Below are positions 31,426 through 41,008 of a stretch of 56,540 nt of DNA, piece by piece; the stretch's first letter is position 1, and every line of letters starts with the position of its first letter. Source of the DNA: Hyphomicrobiales bacterium. GTDB taxonomy: Bacteria; Pseudomonadota; Alphaproteobacteria; Rhizobiales; Devosiaceae. The notes below the pieces were generated by a model. It saw only the letters and a list, made by a program, of their open reading frames with translations, ran no database searches and was not told where the DNA came from. Position numbers and translations under genes: made by a program. Where the stretch lies: NCBI GenBank assembly GCA_900470445.1, contig UCAU01000051.1, forward strand, positions 1 through 56,540, in the 5' to 3' direction.

Positions 31426-32358
31426 ATGACCAAGCCAAACTCCCTCAGACTGCTGCTGGCCGGCCTTGCCCTCGCGGCCCTCACGGGCACCGCCTTCGCC
31501 CAGGCCGCGTTCGATCTCAGCCCCGAACAGCCGGGCCGCCTCAAGGCGGAGCCCAATGCCGAAGCGATCGCCGCCATCCCGGCCGATTTCAAGTTCGCCA
31601 AGCCAGGCGCCTTCACCGTCGCGGTCTCGCCATGGGACCCGCCGATTGCCACCTATGCCACCGATTCCCAGACCGTGGTGGGCTCCGATCCCGATATCGC
31701 CTCGCTGATCGCCGACTCGCTGGGGCTCGAACTCAACCTGGTGGCCGTCGCCTGGGCCGATTGGCCGCTCGGGGTCAGTTCGGGCAAGTACGACGCGGTG
31801 ATTTCCAACGTCACCGTGACCGAGGAGCGCAAGGAGAAGTTCGACTTTTCGAGCTATCGCCAGGATGTGCTGGGCTTTTATGTCCGCTCCGACAGCCCGA
31901 TCACCGCAATCAATGAGCCCAAGGACATTGCCGGCCTCAAGGTCATTACCGGCGCCGGCACCAACCAGGAAAAGATCATCCTGGAATGGGATCGCCAGAA
32001 CGTCGAAGCCGGACTCGCCCCGGTCGAGGTGCAATATTACGACGACTCGGCGGCCAGCACGCTCGCCATCCAGTCCGGCCGGGCCGATGTGGAATTCAAC
32101 CCGAACCCGACCCTGTCCTATTCCTCCGCCGTCACTGGCGACACCCGCCTGGTGGGCATCCAGAGCGGCGGCTGGCCGCTCAAGGCCGAAATCGCCGCCA
32201 CCACCCGCAAGGGCTCCGGGCTGGCCGATGCCATCACTATCGCCATCAACGGGCTGATCGAAAGCGGGCTCTACGGCCAGACGCTGGAACACTGGAACAT
32301 CGCCGCCGAAGCCGTGGAAACGTCGCAGACCAATCCACCCGGCCTGCCCAAGACCTGA
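31426..32358 (+). CDS. Amino-acid ABC transporter substrate-binding protein (paralogue 2)
   Basis: A 310-residue family 3 binding protein with a signal peptide (about 1-25, ending AFAQA). It shares long blocks with paralogue 1, such as WADWPLGV, KYDAVISNV, VTEERKEKFDFS, DIAGLKVITG and the ending NPPGLPKT. It uses the ATG at 31426, five bases after another ATG. The two proteins probably arose by duplication around the LLM gene and may bind different but related ligands. Followed by an intrinsic terminator. Confidence 0.88.
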   Translation: MTKPNSLRLLLAGLALAALTGTAFAQAAFDLSPEQPGRLKAEPNAEAIAAIPADFKFAKPGAFTVAVSPWDPPIATYATDSQTVVGSDPDIASLIADSLGLELNLVAVAWADWPLGVSSGKYDAVISNVTVTEERKEKFDFSSYRQDVLGFYVRSDSPITAINEPKDIAGLKVITGAGTNQEKIILEWDRQNVEAGLAPVEVQYYDDSAASTLAIQSGRADVEFNPNPTLSYSSAVTGDTRLVGIQSGGWPLKAEIAATTRKGSGLADAITIAINGLIESGLYGQTLEHWNIAAEAVETSQTNPPGLPKT

Positions 32359-32380
32359 CCTCGAAATCTTCTCCCAACTG

Positions 32381-32415
32381 GCGGTCACCCTCGGGGGTGG
32401 CCGCTTTTTTTATTT
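32381..32415 (+). terminator. Rho-independent terminator
   Basis: GCGGTCACC and GGTGGCCGC form a 9-bp stem (one G-T pair) with a CTCGGG loop at 32381-32404, followed directly by TTTTTTT. It lies 22 bp after the second binding-protein gene and closes the organosulfur locus. Confidence 0.9.
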
Positions 32416-32490
32416 TCAGGCCCTGCGGCAATTTCGCGTGCCTGGAGACCATCACCCATTTTCACAAGGGATTGCCAATCGTCGAATAGA

Positions 32491-32503
32491 TGATAACGTT
32501 TCA
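32491..32503. promoter_or_regulatory. Candidate LacI-family operator
   Basis: TGATAACGTTTCA is an imperfect palindrome with a central ACGT, the usual LacI-family pattern. It lies 55 bp before the start of the family 1 binding-protein gene. The LacI gene at the end of this locus is the natural candidate regulator. Confidence 0.5.
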
Positions 32504-32557
32504 ACATTGTTGATGATAGCCACGCAAAGAAGGCTGGATCAATGCGGAGGAGAAAGC

Positions 32558-33847
32558 ATGAGCAAATTCAAAGGTGTCTGCGGACGACGTGCACTTCTGT
32601 CGGGTCTGGCCACGGCGGCGCTGCTGGCCATGGGTGGCGCGGCCCTTGCCCAGGATGCCAGCGGCGAGCTGGTCATCCTGCAATGGCAGGGCGGTACCGA
32701 CCTTGAGATGTGGCATGAGGTCGAAGCCAAGTTCATGGAGCTGAACCCCGGCGTCACGGTGCGGGAGTTTCAGCCGGCGGGCGGGCAGGGCGATGCGCGC
32801 GGCGGCATCCGCACGGCGCTGTTGGGCGGCGAGGTAGTCGACCTCATCATCAATACCTGGCCGGCCTTCCGTTCCGAACTGGCCACCGCAGGCATCCTGC
32901 GGCCGCTCGATGAGCAATGGGCCAGCCTTGGCTGGGACGACAAGCTGAGCCAATCCTGGAAGGATCTCGGCTCCATCGATGGCGCGCCCTATGGCGTGAC
33001 CTATACCTATGGCGACCGCTCGGCCATCTGGTACAAGACCGCCCAGCTCGAAAAGGCCGGCGTCACCCCGCCCACGACCTGGGATGAGTTCCTGGCCAGC
33101 TTCGACAAGCTCAAGGCCGCCGGTTACGCCTATCCCGTCGTTATCCCCGCCAAATATTGGGCCCATACCGAGTGGTTCGAAACCTTGCTGCTGCGCACCG
33201 CAGGCGTCGAAGCCGCGGCACAGCTGGCGCGTCACGAAATCCCCTGGACCGATCCCAAGGTCAGGGCCGCCCTCGTCAAGGTCAAGGAAATGCTGGACGC
33301 CGGCTGCTGCGCCGATCCGGCGACCATGCTGGCCACCGAAGACCCCTATCCGGCGATCTTCCGGGCCGAGGAAGCCAATTACCTGCTGTTCGGCATGTGG
33401 ACCAATGCCGCGCTCAAGGGCGATTATGAGCTGCAAGAGGGCGTCGACTATTCCATCTTCCAGTTCCCGGCGCTTGGCATGGGGTTCGACGATACGTCCA
33501 GCGTCGATACCAAGGAGCTCAACGCCACCAGCAATGGCAATAATCCCGCCGCTGCCGACGCTTTCCTCGATTTCATCATCGGGCCGGATGCCGCCAATAT
33601 CATGGGCAAGTACGGCTACGCCTCGCCCAGCACGGCGTTCGATACGTCCCTGCTCGGGCCGGTGCAGCAGACGGCGGTCGCGGCCGTCGCCGGGGCAAAG
33701 GTGCAATTCGTGCTGGGCGATCTACTGCCGGGCGATCTGGTCGACGAATACCGTGTCCAACTGCAGCGCTTCCTGCAGGACCCGAGCGAGGCGACGATCG
33801 ACTCGGTGCTGGCTGCCATCGAAGCCAAGGCGGCCACGGCCTATTGA
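32558..33847 (+). CDS. Carbohydrate ABC transporter substrate-binding protein (family 1)
   Basis: A 429-residue family 1 binding protein. The signal peptide spans about 1-32 and includes RRALLSGLATAALLAMGGAALA, ending AQ. It contains LVILQWQGGTDLEMWHEVEAKFMELNP and GTYGVTYTYGDRSAIWYKTAQLEKAG-like blocks (GAPYGVTYTYGDRSAIWY). The strong ribosome binding site GGAGGAGAAAG precedes the ATG at 32558. It heads the fucoside locus; the permease gene starts one base inside its stop codon. Expected ligands are fucosyl oligosaccharides (inference from the glycosidases). Confidence 0.88.
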   Translation: MSKFKGVCGRRALLSGLATAALLAMGGAALAQDASGELVILQWQGGTDLEMWHEVEAKFMELNPGVTVREFQPAGGQGDARGGIRTALLGGEVVDLIINTWPAFRSELATAGILRPLDEQWASLGWDDKLSQSWKDLGSIDGAPYGVTYTYGDRSAIWYKTAQLEKAGVTPPTTWDEFLASFDKLKAAGYAYPVVIPAKYWAHTEWFETLLLRTAGVEAAAQLARHEIPWTDPKVRAALVKVKEMLDAGCCADPATMLATEDPYPAIFRAEEANYLLFGMWTNAALKGDYELQEGVDYSIFQFPALGMGFDDTSSVDTKELNATSNGNNPAAADAFLDFIIGPDAANIMGKYGYASPSTAFDTSLLGPVQQTAVAAVAGAKVQFVLGDLLPGDLVDEYRVQLQRFLQDPSEATIDSVLAAIEAKAATAY

Positions 33848-34815
33848 TGACCAGTTCCGAGGCAAAACCAATGGCGGGCGCGCTCGCCGATATCTCCTCC
33901 CCCCTGACTGGCGGCCGGCGCAAGCCGGTCGTCAGGCGCGGGCGCAAAGGGCTCGGTGAAACGCCGGCGGCGTGGTTGCTGATCGCCCCCGTCATCGTGC
34001 TGTTCGGTATTTCGGTGGTCTATCCGCTGATCGACACGATCCGGCTGTCGCTCTTCGACATCAAGGGCCTGGCCCCGGCAAAATATGTGGGCCTGGGCAA
34101 TTACCTGACGCTGTTCGCGGATGCCACGTTCCGCAATACGCTGCTGACCACGCTGATCTTCACGCTGGGCACCACGCTCATTTCGGTGTCGCTGGGCTGG
34201 ACACTGGCCATGCTGTGCTCCTTCGCGCCGCGCCATACCCTGCCATTTCGCGGCATGTTCTTCGTCACCTTCGGCATTTCCGAGGCGGTGTCGGGCTATA
34301 TGTGGATCAATATCCTGCGGCCCGATAAAGCCGGCCTGCTCAATTCGCTGATCGGCAATGTGCTGCCGGGTTTCCAGCATTCCTGGCTGGGCGACCCGGT
34401 GACGGCGCTGTGGTCGCTGATCTTCGTGGCCTCCTGGAGCGGGGTCGGCCTGCCGCTGATGCTGTGTTTTGCGGCGGTGCAGGGCATTCCGAAGACCGTG
34501 CTCGAGGCTGCCTACATGGATGGGGCCAAGCCCATGTCCATCATGCGGCACATCATGGTGCCGCTCTCCATGCCCGGCGTCCGCGTCGCGATTTTCATCA
34601 ACCTACTGGGTGCGTTGCGGGCCTTCGACATCATCTATGTCATGACCGGCGGCGGTCCGGTGCGCGCCACCGAAACGGTGGGCTATTTCATGTATCGGGA
34701 ATCCATGACCCAGTTCAAACTCGGCTATGGCGCTGCCGCCACCGTGGTGCTGCTGGTCGCCGTGCTGGTCATTTCCATCCCCGCCATCATCCAGCGTACG
34801 GCAGGTGCGAAATGA
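33847..34815 (+). CDS. Sugar ABC transporter permease (MalF-like)
   Basis: A 322-residue CUT1 permease with membrane segments such as AWLLIAPVIVLFGISVVYPLI. The coupling loop is VLEAAYMDGAKPMSIMRHIMVPL. A basic stretch of about 20 residues precedes the first segment. The ATG at 33847 overlaps the binding-protein stop by one base, and its own stop overlaps the next permease by four bases (ATGA), so all three genes are coupled. Confidence 0.9.
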   Translation: MTSSEAKPMAGALADISSPLTGGRRKPVVRRGRKGLGETPAAWLLIAPVIVLFGISVVYPLIDTIRLSLFDIKGLAPAKYVGLGNYLTLFADATFRNTLLTTLIFTLGTTLISVSLGWTLAMLCSFAPRHTLPFRGMFFVTFGISEAVSGYMWINILRPDKAGLLNSLIGNVLPGFQHSWLGDPVTALWSLIFVASWSGVGLPLMLCFAAVQGIPKTVLEAAYMDGAKPMSIMRHIMVPLSMPGVRVAIFINLLGALRAFDIIYVMTGGGPVRATETVGYFMYRESMTQFKLGYGAAATVVLLVAVLVISIPAIIQRTAGAK

Positions 34816-35633
34816 TCGGCCGCGTTCCGTGGTGGACCGTCATCGTGGTAGGCGTGCTGGCAGTGTGCTGGGTGGTCCCGGTGCTGGGCATCGTGCTGAC
34901 CTCCATCCGCCCGCCCGCCGACGTGGCGCTGGGCTGGTGGCGGCTCGACAATATCCGCTTTACGCTCGATGCCTGGCAGCGCGTCTGGGTGGAATATCCG
35001 CTCGCCGAGTCGTTCTTTTACACGGCCATGCTGGCGGCCCTGGCGACGCTGGGCACCATGCTGCTGACGCCGGCGGCGGCCTATGCCTTCCACTTTCTCA
35101 AGTTCCGCTCGCGCCGGCTGCTGCTGATCATCATCATCAACGCCTTCGTGCTGCCCCAGCAGGTCGTGGTCATCCCGCTGTTCACGCTGTGGCGGGACAT
35201 GAAGCTGATCGACAATCCCTTGGCCGTGCTCATTCCCTATGTCGGGATGAGCTTTGCCTGGTCGATTTTCCTCGTGAAGAATTTCCTCGAGGATTTTCCC
35301 AAGGAACTGATCGAGGCTGCCAAGATCGATGGCTGCGGCCCGATCAAGACCCTGCTGCATGTCGTGCTGCCCAATGCCACCAGCCCGATCTTCGCCGTGG
35401 GCGTGCTGCAGTTTTTGTGGAGCTGGAATGCCCTGCTGCTGCCCATGCTCTATCTGCGCACCATGGTGCCGCTGCCGGTTCTGCTCACCAAGGTGTCTGG
35501 CACCTATGAGATGAACTGGGACCTGCGCTCGGTGGCGGCCATCGTCACCACCATCGTGCCCCTCATCGTTTTCGTCGTGTTTCAACGCCAATTTGCTGCC
35601 GGCTCGCAAACCCGCACCGGAGCCAAGGAATAA
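34812..35633 (+). CDS. Sugar ABC transporter permease (MalG-like)
   Basis: A 273-residue MalG-type permease. The first membrane segment is WWTVIVVGVLAVCWVVPVLGIVL. The coupling loop is ELIEAAKIDGCGPIKTLLHVVLPN. It is in a four-base overlap with the MalF-like gene. The GH151-like gene follows two bases after its stop, showing that import and hydrolysis are transcribed together. Confidence 0.9.
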   Translation: MIGRVPWWTVIVVGVLAVCWVVPVLGIVLTSIRPPADVALGWWRLDNIRFTLDAWQRVWVEYPLAESFFYTAMLAALATLGTMLLTPAAAYAFHFLKFRSRRLLLIIIINAFVLPQQVVVIPLFTLWRDMKLIDNPLAVLIPYVGMSFAWSIFLVKNFLEDFPKELIEAAKIDGCGPIKTLLHVVLPNATSPIFAVGVLQFLWSWNALLLPMLYLRTMVPLPVLLTKVSGTYEMNWDLRSVAAIVTTIVPLIVFVVFQRQFAAGSQTRTGAKE

Positions 35634-35635
35634 CT

Positions 35636-37654
35636 ATGCCCGTGACCAACAAGCCGCTCCGCTATCGGCAGATACATCTCGATTTTCACACGTCCGAGCA
35701 TATCCCGGGTATCGGCGCGGCCTTTGATCCCGATGACTTCGTCGCCACCTTCAAGGCGGCCAATGTGGATAGCGTCACCATTTTCGCCAAGTGCCATCAC
35801 GGCTGGTCCTATTACCCCAGCAAGGTCGGCGCGCCGCATCCCAATCTGGCCCGCCCCGATCTGATGGGTGACATGATCAAGGCGCTGACAGCCGCCGATA
35901 TCGAGGCGCCGATCTATATTTCGGTGCAGTGGGACGAGCGCAATGCGCGCCTGCACCCGGAATGGCGCGTGCGCTCCGCCACCAAAAACCGCTTCGATCC
36001 CGGCCAATTGCAGGCCGCCTGGCACACGCTCTGCCTCAACCACAAGGCCTATCGCGACGAACTGCTCGAGCATGCGCGCGAAGTCGTCCGCAATTACGAC
36101 ACGCCCGGCCTGTTCTTCGACATCGTGCTCGCCACCGATTGCGTATGCCAGGAATGCCTCGACAGCATGACCGCCCACGGGCTCGATCCGGCCAAGGCCG
36201 AGGATCGCCTGACCAATGACGAATGGGTCAACGAGGTGTTCCGCACCGAAATGACCGCCGCCTTGCATGCCGAATTTCCCGGCCTGCGGATTTTCTACAA
36301 TTGCGGCCATATCCATAAGCAGGGCCGCAAGCGCTTTGCGCCCTATACCCACCTCGAGCTCGAAAGCCTGCCCACCGGCGGCTGGGGCTATGACCATTTC
36401 CCCTCCAGCGCCCGCTATGCGGCAACGCTGGGGCTCGATTTCCTGGCTCATACCGGCAAGTTCCACCTGTCCTGGGGCGAGTTTGGCGGCTTCAAGCACC
36501 CCGACGCGCTGGAATACGAGGCGGCGCAGATGGCGGCTTTGGGCTCAAAATGCCTGGTCGGCGACCAGCTTCATCCCAATGGCGCCATCAATCCCGATAC
36601 CTATGCCTCGATCGCGCCGGCCTATGCTCGCGTGGCCAAGCTCGAGCCCTATATCGAGGCGGCAAAGCAGGTGTCGCAGGTGGCCATCCTGTCGTCGGAA
36701 TATTTCCACCACGCCGGCGACCGCAACAGCACGGCTGATGCCGGCGCGGCGCAGATGCTGCTCGAGCTGAAAATCCCCTTCGACGTCATCGACGGCACCT
36801 CGGATTTTTCGCCCTATGCGGTGATCATCCTGCCCGATGATATTCCCGTGGATGCAGCGCTTGCCGACCGGCTGAACGCCTTTGTAGGGCAGGGCGGTGG
36901 CCTGCTCCTATCGGGTAGCTCGGCACTGGGTGCGGATGGAAAGTTTGCCGTTGCGGCCGGGATCCGTAGCGAGGGGCCGGTGGCGTTCACGCCCAGCTAT
37001 ATCGGCTCGGGCAATGATCTCGACCCCGCACTGACCAAGTCGCCCTTTGTCGTCTATGGCACGGCCCAGCAGATCGTGGCGCAGGGCGCCCAGGTGCTGG
37101 CGCAGGTCGTGCCCCCCTATTTCAACCGCAGCTACCAGCATTTCTCCTCACACGCCCATGCGCCCGACAATACGGACGCGACGCCCCTTGGCGCGGCGGT
37201 GACGCTGTCCGGGCGGGTGGGCTACATCGCCTATCCGATCTTCGGCATCTACCACAATGTCGGTCAGCCGCTGTATCGGCACGTGGTCAAGGCCCTGTTG
37301 TCGCGCCTGCTGCCCAAGCCTGCGCTGAGCACGGACCTGCCCTCGGCAGGCCGCGCGACGCTGACCCATCAGGCCGAGCGCAACCGGCATATCCTGCACC
37401 TGCTCTATGGCCCGCCCCAGGTGCGCGGCAAGGCGGTGCCCAACGGGGAGGGCACCCGCGTCATGGAAATGATCGAGGATATTCCGGCCATCGGCCCGGT
37501 CAGCGCCGCTGTTCGCCTGCCCAGCCGTCCGGCCCGCGCCTATGAGGCGGTGAGCGGCCAGCACCTGGACCTGCAGGACCTCGGCGACGGCACCTATGGC
37601 GTCACCCTGGATCGGCTGCGCATCCACGCGGCTATCGTGTTCGAACAAGCCTAG
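35636..37654 (+). CDS. GH151-like alpha-L-fucosidase (beta-galactosidase trimerisation-type protein)
   Basis: A 672-residue cytosolic glycosidase with no signal peptide. The N-terminal TIM barrel starts RQIHLDFHTSEHIPGIG and continues VDSVTIFAKCHHGWSYYP, ISVQWDERNARLHPEWR and FNCGH-like (FYNCGHIHKQG). A trimerisation-type domain (about 390-560) and a C-terminal beta domain follow. This fits the hypothetical-glycosidase 6 / GH151 type, where characterised members are alpha-L-fucosidases. The GH95 gene nearby supports that reading, but substrate specificity is inferred. It lies between the permeases and the ATPase gene. Confidence 0.65.
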   Translation: MPVTNKPLRYRQIHLDFHTSEHIPGIGAAFDPDDFVATFKAANVDSVTIFAKCHHGWSYYPSKVGAPHPNLARPDLMGDMIKALTAADIEAPIYISVQWDERNARLHPEWRVRSATKNRFDPGQLQAAWHTLCLNHKAYRDELLEHAREVVRNYDTPGLFFDIVLATDCVCQECLDSMTAHGLDPAKAEDRLTNDEWVNEVFRTEMTAALHAEFPGLRIFYNCGHIHKQGRKRFAPYTHLELESLPTGGWGYDHFPSSARYAATLGLDFLAHTGKFHLSWGEFGGFKHPDALEYEAAQMAALGSKCLVGDQLHPNGAINPDTYASIAPAYARVAKLEPYIEAAKQVSQVAILSSEYFHHAGDRNSTADAGAAQMLLELKIPFDVIDGTSDFSPYAVIILPDDIPVDAALADRLNAFVGQGGGLLLSGSSALGADGKFAVAAGIRSEGPVAFTPSYIGSGNDLDPALTKSPFVVYGTAQQIVAQGAQVLAQVVPPYFNRSYQHFSSHAHAPDNTDATPLGAAVTLSGRVGYIAYPIFGIYHNVGQPLYRHVVKALLSRLLPKPALSTDLPSAGRATLTHQAERNRHILHLLYGPPQVRGKAVPNGEGTRVMEMIEDIPAIGPVSAAVRLPSRPARAYEAVSGQHLDLQDLGDGTYGVTLDRLRIHAAIVFEQA

Positions 37655-37665
37655 GAGGATCGACA

Positions 37666-38727
37666 ATGGCAAGCGTGACGCTGAGCAATGTCAGCAAATC
37701 CTACGGCGCTTTCGAGGTTATCGACAATCTCAACCTGACCGTGGATGACGGCGCCTTCACTGTTTTCGTCGGCCCCTCGGGCTGCGGGAAATCCACGCTG
37801 CTGCGCATGATTGCGGGGCTCGAACCGATCACCAAGGGCGATCTGATCATCGATGGAAAGCGCGTCAACGATGCCGATCCCATCGAGCGCGGCGTCGCTA
37901 TGGTGTTCCAGAATTACGCGCTCTATCCGCATATGAGCGTGGAGCAGAATATCGGCTTCTCGCTGCGCATGGCGGGGCTCAGCAAGCCGGATATCGAGGC
38001 TCGCGTGGCCGCTGCCGCACAGACGCTGCAGATCGAGCCGCTGCTCAAGCGCAAGCCGGCCCAGCTTTCGGGCGGGCAGCGCCAGCGCGTCGCCATCGGC
38101 CGCGCCATTGTGCGGGATCCCGAAGTCTTCCTGTTCGATGAACCGCTGTCCAATCTCGATGCCGAATTGCGCGTCTCCATGCGCGTGGAAATCGCCAAGC
38201 TGCACAACAAGCTCGGCTCCACCATGATCTATGTGACCCATGACCAGACCGAGGCGATGACCCTGGCCGACAAGATCGTGGTGATGCGCGACGGCAAGAT
38301 CGCCCAGTCCGGCACGCCGGACGAGCTTTATGATGATCCCGACAATCTGTTCGTCGCCGGCTTTATCGGCTCGCCGCGCATGAATTTCCTGCGCGCCGAA
38401 CTGACTCAGGGCAGCCTCAAGCTGCCATCCGGCCCCGTGCTGGCGACGGCCGGCTTGGCCGACGCCGGCGACGTGCTGGTCGGCCTGCGGCCCGAGCATT
38501 TCGTGCTCGAAGGGGGCGATGCCAGCCTCATGGTCAAGGTCGACGTCGTCGAAAATCTGGGGGGCACGCGCTACCTCTATGGCACGACCGGATCGGGCGA
38601 AACCCTGGTCGTGGAAGTGCGCGACAGGCCGGGCATCAAGGCCGGCGATAATGTGCAGGTGGGCATCAACGCCGCCCGCAGCATGGTTTTTGCGGCCTCA
38701 GGCCAACGTTTACGTCCAGGACACTGA
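37666..38727 (+). CDS. Sugar ABC transporter ATP-binding protein (MsmK/UgpC-like)
   Basis: A 353-residue CUT1 ATPase. It has Walker [11 protein letters not shown]-loop [15 protein letters not shown], signature [16 protein letters not shown], Walker [14 protein letters not shown]-loop [15 protein letters not shown] and a TOBE domain ([12 protein letters not shown]). It is preceded by AGGAGG at 37653-37658. It powers the MalF/MalG-like permeases in the same operon, and resembles the UgpC encoded at 5187-6302. Confidence 0.92.
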   Translation: MASVTLSNVSKSYGAFEVIDNLNLTVDDGAFTVFVGPSGCGKSTLLRMIAGLEPITKGDLIIDGKRVNDADPIERGVAMVFQNYALYPHMSVEQNIGFSLRMAGLSKPDIEARVAAAAQTLQIEPLLKRKPAQLSGGQRQRVAIGRAIVRDPEVFLFDEPLSNLDAELRVSMRVEIAKLHNKLGSTMIYVTHDQTEAMTLADKIVVMRDGKIAQSGTPDELYDDPDNLFVAGFIGSPRMNFLRAELTQGSLKLPSGPVLATAGLADAGDVLVGLRPEHFVLEGGDASLMVKVDVVENLGGTRYLYGTTGSGETLVVEVRDRPGIKAGDNVQVGINAARSMVFAASGQRLRPGH

Positions 38728-38732
38728 ACTTT

Positions 38733-40967
38733 ATGACATCACTTAATCTCTGGTATCGGTCCCCCGCGGTGGAATGGACCGAAGCGCTGCCGCTCGGCAA
38801 TGGGCGGCTGGGCGCCATGGTGCATGGCGCCATCGGCCGCGAGGAAATCCAGCTCAACGAATCCACCTTGTGGTCCGGCGGCCCCTACCAGCCGGTCAAT
38901 CCGACGGCGCTGCCCAATCTGGCCGCGGTGCGGGAGCTGATCTTTGCCGGCCGCTATGCCGAGGCGCAGGCGCTGGCCAACCAGCATCTGATGGCGCAGC
39001 CCTATCTGCAGATGAGCTACCAGCCGGCCGGCAATCTCTTCCTCGAATTCCGCCATGAAGCGGCGCCCGGCAGCTATCGGCGCGAACTCGATCTCGAAAC
39101 CGCCATCGCCACCACCAGCTATCACCTGGGCGGCACCACCACGCTGATCAAGCGCGAGAGCTTCATCTCGGCGGCCGATGACGTGCTGGTCCTGCGCGTC
39201 GAGACCGCGCGCCCTGGCACACTGGCGTTCGAAGCCTGGCTCGACAGTCCGCAAACCGGCGATTGGCTCGCCGGCGACGCCACACGCCTTGATTATCGGG
39301 GCACCAATTTCGGCAAGCATGGCGTCGAGGGCCACCTTCGCTTCGGCATCGGCGTCGATATGCGCCTTGAAGGCGGCACCGCCGAGCGCCGGGGGCGGCG
39401 CCTCGTGGTGCGCGACGCGACGGCCGTGGTGTTCATCCTCGACATCGCCACCTCCTTCCGCCGCTTCGACGATGTCTCCGGCGATCCCGAGGCCTTGCTG
39501 GCGGCGCGGCGGCAAGCCGTTTCCGGTAAGGACTTTGCCACACTCCGCGCCGACCACATCGCGGCGCATCAGCGCCTGTTTAACCGCCTCGCCATCGATC
39601 TGGGACAAGGGCAGGAAGACCTGCCGACCGACGAACGCATCGCTCGCTTTGCCGACGGCCAGGACCCCGCATTGGCGGCGCTTTATGTGCAATATGGTCG
39701 CTACCTGATGCTGTCCTCCAGCCGCCCCGGCACCCAGCCCACCACCTTGCAGGGCATCTGGAATAAGGAGACGCGTCCGCCTTGGGGCAGCAAATACACC
39801 ACCAATATCAACGCCCAGATGAATTACTGGCTGCCCGATCCGGCAAACCTGGCGGAATGCTTCGAGCCGCTGCTGGACATGGTGGAAGACCTGACAGTGA
39901 CGGGCGCCGAAATGGCGCGCGCCCATTATGCTGCCCGCGGCTGGGTACTGCATCACAATACCGATTTGTGGCGCGCCACCGGCCCCGTCGATGGCGCCGA
40001 ATGGGGCCTGTGGCCCACTGGCGGCGCCTGGTTCTGCGCGCAATTGTGGGACCATGCCAGCTTTGCCGGCCGGCCCGATGCCTTGGTAAAGCGCCTGCTG
40101 CCGATACTGGCGGGCGCGGTGCGCTTCTTCCTCGATACGCTGCAGCCGCTGCCGGGCACCGACCTATTGGTCACCGTGCCGGCTCTCTCGCCGGAAAACC
40201 TGCATCCGCATGGCGCGGCCCTCTGTGCCGGCCCGACCATGGACAACCAGATCCTGCGCGATCTGTTCGACGCCTATCTCGATGCCAGCGCCCAATTGGG
40301 CCTGACCGATCCGATGCAAGAGGAGGCCAGCGCCGCGCGCGATCGGCTGCCGCCGCATCGCATCGGCCGGGCAGGGCAGTTGCAGGAATGGCTGGAAGAT
40401 TGGGACATGGACGTGCCCGAAATGCACCATCGTCACGTCTCCCACCTCTATGGGCTCTATCCCAGCCAGCAGATCGCTATCGATATCAGTCCCGAGCTGG
40501 CCGCCGCCGCGCAACGATCCCTCGAAATCCGCGGCGACGACGCCACCGGCTGGGGCATTGGCTGGCGCATTAATCTCTGGGCGCGGCTCGGGCAGGGGGA
40601 CCACGCCCACGACGTGTTGGCGCTGCTGCTCTGCCCGCAGCGCAGCTATCCCAATCTGTTCGATGCCCATCCCCCGTTCCAGATCGACGGCAATTTCGGC
40701 GGTGCCGCCGGCATTCTCGAAATGCTGGTGCAATCGCGCGAAGGCGTGCTCGATCTATTGCCGGCGCTGCCCTCCCACTGGCGCCAGGGCTCAGTCGAGG
40801 GCCTGCGCGCCCGTGGCGGGCTCACGCTCGATCTGGAATGGCGCGATGGCCGCCCAACCAGCTTGCGCGTTACTTCAACCCGGCCGCAGACCGTAATCGT
40901 GCGCTGGGGTGAAAGCTCGCAGGAAGTCACGATGACCGATAGCGGGCAGGCGTCACTATCCTTCTAG
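38733..40967 (+). CDS. Glycoside hydrolase family 95 (alpha-L-fucosidase/galactosidase)
   Basis: A 744-residue GH95 enzyme without signal peptide, so cytosolic. The N-terminal domain starts [27 protein letters not shown] and [14 protein letters not shown]. In the helical (alpha/alpha)6 barrel, NINAQMNYW (about residue 357) supplies the two Asn of the catalytic water network, SPEN (about 485) the general acid Glu, and QIDGNFGG (about 650) the Asp. [12 protein letters not shown] is also typical. GH95 removes alpha-1,2-linked L-fucose or L-galactose, as in xyloglucan side chains or fucosylated glycans. It starts five bases after the ATPase gene. Confidence 0.9.
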   Translation: MTSLNLWYRSPAVEWTEALPLGNGRLGAMVHGAIGREEIQLNESTLWSGGPYQPVNPTALPNLAAVRELIFAGRYAEAQALANQHLMAQPYLQMSYQPAGNLFLEFRHEAAPGSYRRELDLETAIATTSYHLGGTTTLIKRESFISAADDVLVLRVETARPGTLAFEAWLDSPQTGDWLAGDATRLDYRGTNFGKHGVEGHLRFGIGVDMRLEGGTAERRGRRLVVRDATAVVFILDIATSFRRFDDVSGDPEALLAARRQAVSGKDFATLRADHIAAHQRLFNRLAIDLGQGQEDLPTDERIARFADGQDPALAALYVQYGRYLMLSSSRPGTQPTTLQGIWNKETRPPWGSKYTTNINAQMNYWLPDPANLAECFEPLLDMVEDLTVTGAEMARAHYAARGWVLHHNTDLWRATGPVDGAEWGLWPTGGAWFCAQLWDHASFAGRPDALVKRLLPILAGAVRFFLDTLQPLPGTDLLVTVPALSPENLHPHGAALCAGPTMDNQILRDLFDAYLDASAQLGLTDPMQEEASAARDRLPPHRIGRAGQLQEWLEDWDMDVPEMHHRHVSHLYGLYPSQQIAIDISPELAAAAQRSLEIRGDDATGWGIGWRINLWARLGQGDHAHDVLALLLCPQRSYPNLFDAHPPFQIDGNFGGAAGILEMLVQSREGVLDLLPALPSHWRQGSVEGLRARGGLTLDLEWRDGRPTSLRVTSTRPQTVIVRWGESSQEVTMTDSGQASLSF

Positions 40968-40981
40968 CCCGCAACATCGAA

Positions 40982-41008
40982 ATTCAGGGCCGCGAGAAGG
41001 CCCTGAAT
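40982..41008. terminator. Hairpin overlapping the convergent ends of GH95 and lactonase genes
   Basis: ATTCAGGGCC and GGCCCTGAAT form a perfect 10-bp stem with a seven-base loop. It covers the 3' end of the lactonase gene (stop at 40984) and lies 14 bp after the GH95 stop. No long U-tract is present; it may still act as a shared transcript end. Confidence 0.6.
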
